Under the pieces are notes generated by a model that was not told the DNA's origin, searched no databases, and was given only the letters and a program-made list of their open reading frames with translations. Source: Arenibacter palladensis (GTDB taxonomy: Bacteria; Bacteroidota; Bacteroidia; Flavobacteriales; Flavobacteriaceae). From it: a stretch of DNA of 64,000 bases. Position numbers and translations under genes: made by a program. Each line of letters begins with the position of its first letter. Within the stretch, counting starts at the first letter, position 1. The stretch is from positions 124,001 through 188,000 of the forward strand of contig NZ_FQUX01000007.1 of NCBI RefSeq assembly GCF_900129275.1, in the 5' to 3' direction. Of this stretch, positions 59,507-64,000 are shown piece after piece.

Positions 59507-59605
59507 CGTCATTGCGAGCCTGCCCGGCCGTCAGGCGGGTGCAGCGAAGCAATCTGCCTATTCTTTAATGAGATTGCTTCGTCCCTATAACTTCTCGCAA
59601 TGACG
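59507..59605. repeat. Complete REP-like palindromic element
   Basis: The ends CGTCATTGCGAG (59507-59518) and CTCGCAATGACG (59594-59605) are a perfect 12-bp inverted repeat. A second perfect pair is CGAAGCAATCT (59545-59555) and AGATTGCTTCG (59571-59581). The left arm also holds a CCTGCCCGGCCGTCAGGCGGG insertion. The layout is that of a nested imperfect palindrome of about 100 bases, as in widespread bacterial REP/BIME-type repeats. Confidence 0.7.
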
Positions 59606-59721
59606 ATTACATCTTAAGACCCTCTCCTCGGGGGAACATCCTGCTTTAAAAATCATCACTAGCCAACAACCAAATGCCCATTTTTAAATTAACTTTTTAA
59701 CTCTAGACTTTTGGCTATTCT

Positions 59722-59770
59722 GTCGTTGCGAGCCTGCCCGGCGGTCAGGCGGGCCCAGCGAAGCAATCTG
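59722..59770. repeat. Half-copy of the REP-like element
   Basis: GTCGTTGCGAGCCTGCCCGG and the following CGGTCAGGCGGG, CAGCGAAGCAATCTG reproduce the left half of the 59507-59605 element with few changes, but the right half is missing. Confidence 0.65.
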
Positions 59771-60051
59771 TTTATTCTTGTTTTGAGAATACTATATTGC
59801 TATTTCACCTCACATTGTCGAATCCGTTTTAAAGAACTTCCTTAGATCAATGGGACTTTTACGAAGTGATAAGCTTATCCCTGTAATTTGCCCGCCCATT
59901 ATGGAACCTTTTATTGAATTTAGGAATAACCCCATCCAAAACTTTGAGTTGAACTTATTTTTACTGTTAAAGTAGAAATCTATGATAATTTGGTATCATT
60001 ATAATTTATGAAAATCGTAGCTTTACAGTCTTAGCCTAAAATAGTAATAAT

Positions 60052-61290
60052 TTGATTTGGTATAGTTTATATAACCGTTTTAAGCGCATTAAAAGAGTTA
60101 AGGAAAGGACACGTCGCGAACTGGAAAATCAAATTGCCGAACTTCAAAAACAAAATGAAATCCTTAAATCGCTTTTGGCCTTTCAAAATGGCGAGGAAAA
60201 GGATGAAACGGAGAAATATGCCAATACCATTCTCAATAATATGGGGGATGCCGTATTTGTAAAGGATAACGGCAGTAGGTTACTTTTGGTCAACGATGCC
60301 TTTTGCAATCTTTTCAATCTTCCAAGAACCAAAATAATAGGCAAAACCCTTGCTGAGAATGTTCCTCCCGATGAGCGGGAAAGTTTTTTGAGAATAGATA
60401 AGCAGGTACTGTTGGATGGCATAGATAATATCAATGAAGAGCCCCTAACCTTGGGGGAAGGCCAAAAGAGAATTATCTCAACCAGGAAGTCGAGGTTTAT
60501 AGATGAAGACGGAAAGAAGTTTTTGGTCGGGGTAATACGCGATATTACCGAACGTATTAAGGCGGAGGAGGATTTAAGGGAGAGTGCAATTCAATTGAGG
60601 GAACTGAATGCAACAAAAGACAAGTTGTTTTCTATCATTGCCCATGATCTAAGAAGTCCGTTTAATAATATTTTGGTGTTGATCGATATCTTAAAGGCAC
60701 AATTATCCAAATCAGAAGATTCAGATACCCAAGTGTATTTGGACCTTATACATTCTACGGCCAAAAACACTTTGGTGTTGCTTGAAAATTTATTGGATTG
60801 GGCAAAATCGCAATCCGGTCAAATCAGTTTTAAAAACGAAAAAATAAATATTTCTACTGTTGTCAATGAAATATTGGAACTTTCAATATCCATTGCCCAG
60901 ACAAAAGGCATTTCAATTAAGGTAAATGTAACAGAGGAAGTTGAAATTAATTCCGACAAGAAAATACTGAAGACCATCATCAGAAACCTTATGTCCAATG
61001 CCATTAAGTATAGTAGGCCAGGCGATAAAATAACGATTTCTACAGTTGAGGAAGAGGATCTAGTTAAGGTTGTTATTTCTGATTCAGGTGTGGGAATGGA
61101 CGATGATACCCTTGAGAATTTGTTCAGTATAACTACCAATACCCCATTGCCCGGCACCCTTAACGAAAAAGGTTCTGGCTTTGGATTGGTATTGTGCAAG
61201 GAATTTATTGAAAAACTGGGCGGTAAAATATGGGTTGAAAGCGAGAAAGGAAAGGGAAGCGATTTTATATTTACAATACCAAGGAATTGA
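60052..61290 (+). CDS. PAS-domain sensor histidine kinase
   Basis: A 412-residue cytosolic histidine kinase. The best available start is TTG at 60052; no ATG lies between the upstream stop and the first domain, so the start is uncertain. A short coiled coil (RRELENQIAELQKQNEILKSL) precedes a PAS domain (about 50-170; YANTILNNMGDAVFVKD, GVIRDITERIKAEE). The HisKA domain has the phosphoacceptor H198 in SIIAHDLRSPFNN. The HATPase domain shows the N box (RNLMSNAIKYS), the G1 box (ISDSGVGMDDD) and the G2 box (GSGFGLVLCKEFIEKLGGKIWVES). No transmembrane segments are seen, so it probably senses a cytoplasmic signal. No response regulator is adjacent. A terminator follows. Confidence 0.93.
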   Translation: MIWYSLYNRFKRIKRVKERTRRELENQIAELQKQNEILKSLLAFQNGEEKDETEKYANTILNNMGDAVFVKDNGSRLLLVNDAFCNLFNLPRTKIIGKTLAENVPPDERESFLRIDKQVLLDGIDNINEEPLTLGEGQKRIISTRKSRFIDEDGKKFLVGVIRDITERIKAEEDLRESAIQLRELNATKDKLFSIIAHDLRSPFNNILVLIDILKAQLSKSEDSDTQVYLDLIHSTAKNTLVLLENLLDWAKSQSGQISFKNEKINISTVVNEILELSISIAQTKGISIKVNVTEEVEINSDKKILKTIIRNLMSNAIKYSRPGDKITISTVEEEDLVKVVISDSGVGMDDDTLENLFSITTNTPLPGTLNEKGSGFGLVLCKEFIEKLGGKIWVESEKGKGSDFIFTIPRN

Positions 61291-61370
61291 CTATCAGGTA
61301 AATTTGTTAATTGATTTGGAATATTTATCGTCTTGGTAATCTGTCATTTAAAGGAAATACATAAAAGAAG

Positions 61371-61420
61371 AAGCCTATACACTTAGCTGAAATCAGCAAA
61401 ATGCATAGGCTTTCTTTTTA
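61371..61420 (+). terminator. Terminator downstream of the histidine kinase
   Basis: An 8-bp inverted repeat (AAGCCTAT / ATAGGCTT) with a 26-base loop that holds a smaller stem (GCTGA / TCAGC) is followed by CTTTTTAG, about 80 bases after the stop. Confidence 0.6.
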
Positions 61421-61454
61421 GAGAGTTCTATGGGTGTTCTATTGAGCCCACTAA

Positions 61455-62177
61455 TTACCCTTTTTTTACAATTTTGGAACCCGATGAAAGTTTTTGATGT
61501 GCAATGGTGGCACTTCCCTTGTACGATAACACACTATTGCCACTAGCATCGATCGAAATGGAATTGTTTACGGTAAGATAAGCATTGCTATTACCGGAAA
61601 GGTCAATTTTTAAGGTGTCAACGCTTAGTTCGTAATCCGATAGTTCACAATTGCCGTCAAGTTCTATGTCCATGTTTTTTACAGTCCCAGAGAAATCCAG
61701 CATACAATTTCCGCTGGAGACGAGATCTAGCTTCTCAGCGGCCAATTCACCTGAAAAGAAACTATTTCCACTTAGATAGATCTTTAAGTTATCGGTTTCC
61801 AAAGGGTCTTCCAGTTCCAATTTGGCATTTCCCTTAACCATAAAATTGTCTATACTTTTGGTGGTAATAAACACATTTAAGGTTTCCTTACCTTTTATCC
61901 TCCCAACCTTGTCCAGTTTTACGGTTAACTTATTGCTTTCCTTGTTTACCTTGATATACTCATGGAGGTTATCGTTGGCCTGAACCCTGAATTTTTCTTC
62001 AGTGTCCGAGAAGTTAATATAGACCTTAAAATTATCGTTTACCTCAAGGGCAGAGTAGCCAGAGATTTCATGGTCTTTGGTAGTTATATCCTCTGAAGCG
62101 GTTATAGTGTCCTTTTCGCAGGACATTAGCAGTATTGTTGAGGCTATTGCTAAACTTATTTTTGATATTTTGTTCAT
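61455..62177 (-). CDS. Exported DUF2807 (GIN-domain, adhesin-head-like) lipoprotein
   Basis: A 240-residue lipoprotein with lipobox LLMSC (Cys20). The mature part is a single DUF2807 domain built of short repeats with alternating polar and hydrophobic residues (SGYSALEVNDNFKVYINFSD, NFMVKGNAKLELEDP, KIYLSGNSFFSGELAAEKLDLVSSGNCMLDFSGTV, KIDLSGNSNAYLTVNNSISIDASGNSVLSYKG). This is the beta-solenoid pattern of the putative auto-transporter adhesin head (GIN) family. Function unknown; these are abundant in Bacteroidota cell envelopes. It is convergent with the histidine kinase gene. Confidence 0.9.
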   Translation of the reverse strand: MNKISKISLAIASTILLMSCEKDTITASEDITTKDHEISGYSALEVNDNFKVYINFSDTEEKFRVQANDNLHEYIKVNKESNKLTVKLDKVGRIKGKETLNVFITTKSIDNFMVKGNAKLELEDPLETDNLKIYLSGNSFFSGELAAEKLDLVSSGNCMLDFSGTVKNMDIELDGNCELSDYELSVDTLKIDLSGNSNAYLTVNNSISIDASGNSVLSYKGSATIAHQKLSSGSKIVKKG

Positions 62178-62645
62178 TCTTTTGTTTTTTATTAATGATT
62201 ATTTTTTCGCTGAGACCAACAGATAAATTAGGAAAATGGTATATATGACATATACACATCTTCTGTAAAATTCAATACCTAGATTTTTCATTTTTCATTT
62301 GTTTTAGTGAATTTTAAGATGCCTTGCCTATTCTTTTTATTGGCTTGCCGTAAAGCGTCTCAAGGCCAGCCATTGACTTCTTTTTCCATATTTCATTTGT
62401 GAAAAGAAGACATGTTTATTGGATTCTGAAGGTATTCTTCGGTAATTATCAAATGCTTTCATGACTATATTTTTTTTGATTAATAATGGTAACAAAGATC
62501 GTTTGGGGATCAACTGCCCACAATCGCATAATTATGTGGAAGTTGATTGCTTCCCCTGTTCCGATTAGATCTTTAATCACATCTTTGGTCAGTTAAATAA
62601 CTTATGGTTAAAATTATAATAGGATGTTATGCCCATTGTAGTCTT
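62178..62645. other. Intergenic region upstream of the DUF2807 gene
   Basis: The 468-base spacer separates the DUF2807 gene from the partial beta-helix gene. It contains an AT-rich stretch just before the DUF2807 start; I see no gene, repeat or strong hairpin in it. Confidence 0.5.
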
Positions 62646-64000
62646 CTAGGGTAGGGAAATGTCTCCAAGACTTAGGTCCTCAAAAAGGTTTACCATGTTA
62701 AAATCCGGGTTTATAGAGGTGTTACGGTTTTCAAAAGCAATTCCGTAGCCATGACCATGCGCAATTTTTGAATTTTTAATGGTTAAATTACCCATGTAAT
62801 CCCCATCCAGTCCAATACTGGTTATTTTCGAAACCCCGGGCATTTCGGTCTTTCCTGCATAAAGTACTTCCGTATATTCCATTATGTTTTTGGCGCTGTC
62901 CGATTGAATTCGGATTCCGTTCCAAAATCCCTTGGATGCAGTGGCCCCTGTAAAGACAATCTTATTGTTTGGGGTGCCTTGGGCAATTAAATATCCATAT
63001 GGAAACACTCCAAACATCTTGTCCTCGGCAAATTTGAAAACCGCTCCGGGAAGTATCTTTAATCCAGATTGGATTCCTAAATTGCCACTTACCAAATAGG
63101 TGGCACCAAAATGTAGTGCTGGCCAAGTGGTCTCAACATTGGGCTCGAACAAGGCAGATCCTAAAATTTCAACTCCATTATGTCCGTTGCCTATAAATTC
63201 CATTCCTGTGGCATCGTTAAGCTTTTTTACCTGATTGGCGGCCATGGAAATGGCCGAACCTTTGTTTTCATGAAACCTAATTTCGTCTATGCGTACCAGT
63301 TCGGCTCCGTTTTCAACGTAAATTCCATTGCCACCACTGCCTACTATTTTGGAACTAAATAACTTTAATTTAGCCTCATTGGCCCCTCCCAAACCGACGG
63401 CAGTCTTATTCTGCAATCCGTCCATGATTTCGCTTCCGGCATTATGTATTTCTACGTTGTCCAATTCGTTTTTCATATCGTTGGACATTATGGAAATACC
63501 TTTCCAGTACCCTCCGTCAAAGAATTCCCTACTATGGAACTTAATGGGATATTGAGGACTCCCAAGAGCTATTATATAACCCTTTTGTGTAATGTTTATT
63601 TCTGAATCCCTGTCCATGTATAATTCAAGGCCTTCCAAAATCCTAAGCCCAGAAACCACCTCTATGGTTCCTTTTACCACATATTTCATGTTTTCTGAGC
63701 TATTGTATAGATCGCTCCAAACAGTTTCTTGGGTTGTAGAGATTCGGTCACCTATAACATCGATAATGTTCTCTGCATTATTTTGGAATTCCGATAAACT
63801 GGATAAACTCCCCAATTGCGATGCCGGTAACTGAATGCTTTTGTTATTGTTCCTGTACACATTGAAGGATTCCGTATTCCATTTTGCTCCTACTTCAATC
63901 GCTACTGCATATGCAGCACTGTTCTGGATAATGGATGAAACTAGGGTAAGTTGTCCTCGTCCATCGTTGTCCAAGCCTAAACTAGTGGCAACTTCCATTC
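62646..64000 (-). CDS. Right-handed beta-helix repeat protein, C-terminal part, cut by window edge
   Basis: The frame is open on the minus strand from the right edge to the stop at 62646, giving about 450 residues of a larger protein. Two similar blocks repeat the same order of motifs: ETVWSDLYNSSENMKYVVKG then GLRILEGLELYMDRDSEINI then WKGISIMSNDMKNELDNVEIHNAGSE, and again ETTWPALHFGATYLVSGNLG then GLKILPGAVFKFAEDKMFGV then WNGIRIQSDSAKNIMEYTEVLYAG. This is the parallel beta-helix pattern seen in surface proteins, adhesins and some polysaccharide lyases. No catalytic motif is visible in this part, so I leave the role open. The start and any signal peptide lie outside the window. Confidence 0.8.
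   Translation of the reverse strand, partial: MEVATSLGLDNDGRGQLTLVSSIIQNSAAYAVAIEVGAKWNTESFNVYRNNNKSIQLPASQLGSLSSLSEFQNNAENIIDVIGDRISTTQETVWSDLYNSSENMKYVVKGTIEVVSGLRILEGLELYMDRDSEINITQKGYIIALGSPQYPIKFHSREFFDGGYWKGISIMSNDMKNELDNVEIHNAGSEIMDGLQNKTAVGLGGANEAKLKLFSSKIVGSGGNGIYVENGAELVRIDEIRFHENKGSAISMAANQVKKLNDATGMEFIGNGHNGVEILGSALFEPNVETTWPALHFGATYLVSGNLGIQSGLKILPGAVFKFAEDKMFGVFPYGYLIAQGTPNNKIVFTGATASKGFWNGIRIQSDSAKNIMEYTEVLYAGKTEMPGVSKITSIGLDGDYMGNLTIKNSKIAHGHGYGIAFENRNTSINPDFNMVNLFEDLSLGDISLP

Larger units (their letters stand above)
59109..60051. repeat. Intergenic island with REP-like elements
   Basis: A 940-base region without a gene I would defend. It contains a palindrome around AAATGG/CCATTT framed by TCGA boxes (59354-59391), a complete element with perfect 12-bp ends (59507-59605), and a half-copy of it at 59722-59770. 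Sequence outside these elements is AT-rich and featureless. It leads up to the histidine kinase. Confidence 0.6.

Noticed and set aside
59507-59605. CRISPR-like or IS-end interpretation of the palindromic element
   Set aside because: There are no regularly spaced repeats, no transposase and no target duplication; it fits a REP-type repeat better.
60036-60051. A motif-like AAATAGTAA just before the histidine kinase
   Set aside because: Only the first half matches; no GCTAA follows at the eight-base spacing, and it is far from the locus. Most likely chance in AT-rich DNA.

Overview
The window looks like a low-GC chromosome segment from a marine-type Flavobacteriaceae (Bacteroidota). Two SusC/SusD pairs, GH95 hydrolases, a formylglycine sulfatase, Bacteroidota-type lipoproteins, AT-rich spacers and the lack of Shine-Dalgarno sequences all point that way. 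I saw no rRNA, tRNA, CRISPR array, IS element or prophage. The genus cannot be fixed from sequence alone.

Region 1 (about 1-33.7 kb) appears to be a locus for taking up and degrading a decorated glycoprotein. On the minus strand it holds a partial GH95 enzyme cut by the window edge, susD/susC pair 1, a cytochrome c/DUF6797/beta-propeller protein, a complete GH95 enzyme, an M60 (enhancin/mucinase-type) metallopeptidase, an M1 aminopeptidase, a decayed sulfatase, susD/susC pair 2 and an L-serine dehydratase. On the plus strand follow two tandem AraC regulators, a DPP-IV-type peptidase, an Xaa-Pro aminopeptidase and a DHDPS-family lyase; a convergent sulfatase closes the block. A bipartite motif (AAATAGTAT, eight bases, GCTAA) lies upstream of eight of these genes, always in the same orientation to the gene, and I did not find it elsewhere. 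It probably defines one regulon read by one or both AraC proteins. The enzymes fit removal of fucose and sulfate, endoproteolysis of the protein backbone, Pro-directed exopeptidase trimming, and catabolism of serine and perhaps hydroxyproline.

Region 2 (34.0-45.5 kb) is metabolic and stress-related: a rhamnose/fucose mutarotase, fructose-1,6-bisphosphatase, an aldo/keto reductase, a flavin reductase, a Tat-exported phospholipase C, catalase-peroxidase KatG, a methyltransferase and a YfcC-type carrier.

Region 3 (45.7-52.6 kb) holds an SRPBCC protein, a copper-handling cluster (Cys-rich exported protein, HMA/DUF3347 protein, multicopper oxidase with a C-terminal beta-rich extension), a GNAT acetyltransferase, and an exported sugar-phosphate isomerase-like protein next to a phosphotriesterase-like hydrolase.

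Region 4 (52.7-56.8 kb) is a DNA-photorepair cluster on the minus strand: a photolyase-related protein lacking the expected Fe-S cysteines, an overlapping 48-residue DUF2256 gene, a photolyase-like protein whose domains seem circularly permuted, and an SRAP protein. Region 5 (56.8-64 kb) has a beta-propeller lipoprotein flanked by islands of REP-like palindromes, a PAS histidine kinase, a DUF2807 lipoprotein and a partial right-handed beta-helix protein running off the right edge.
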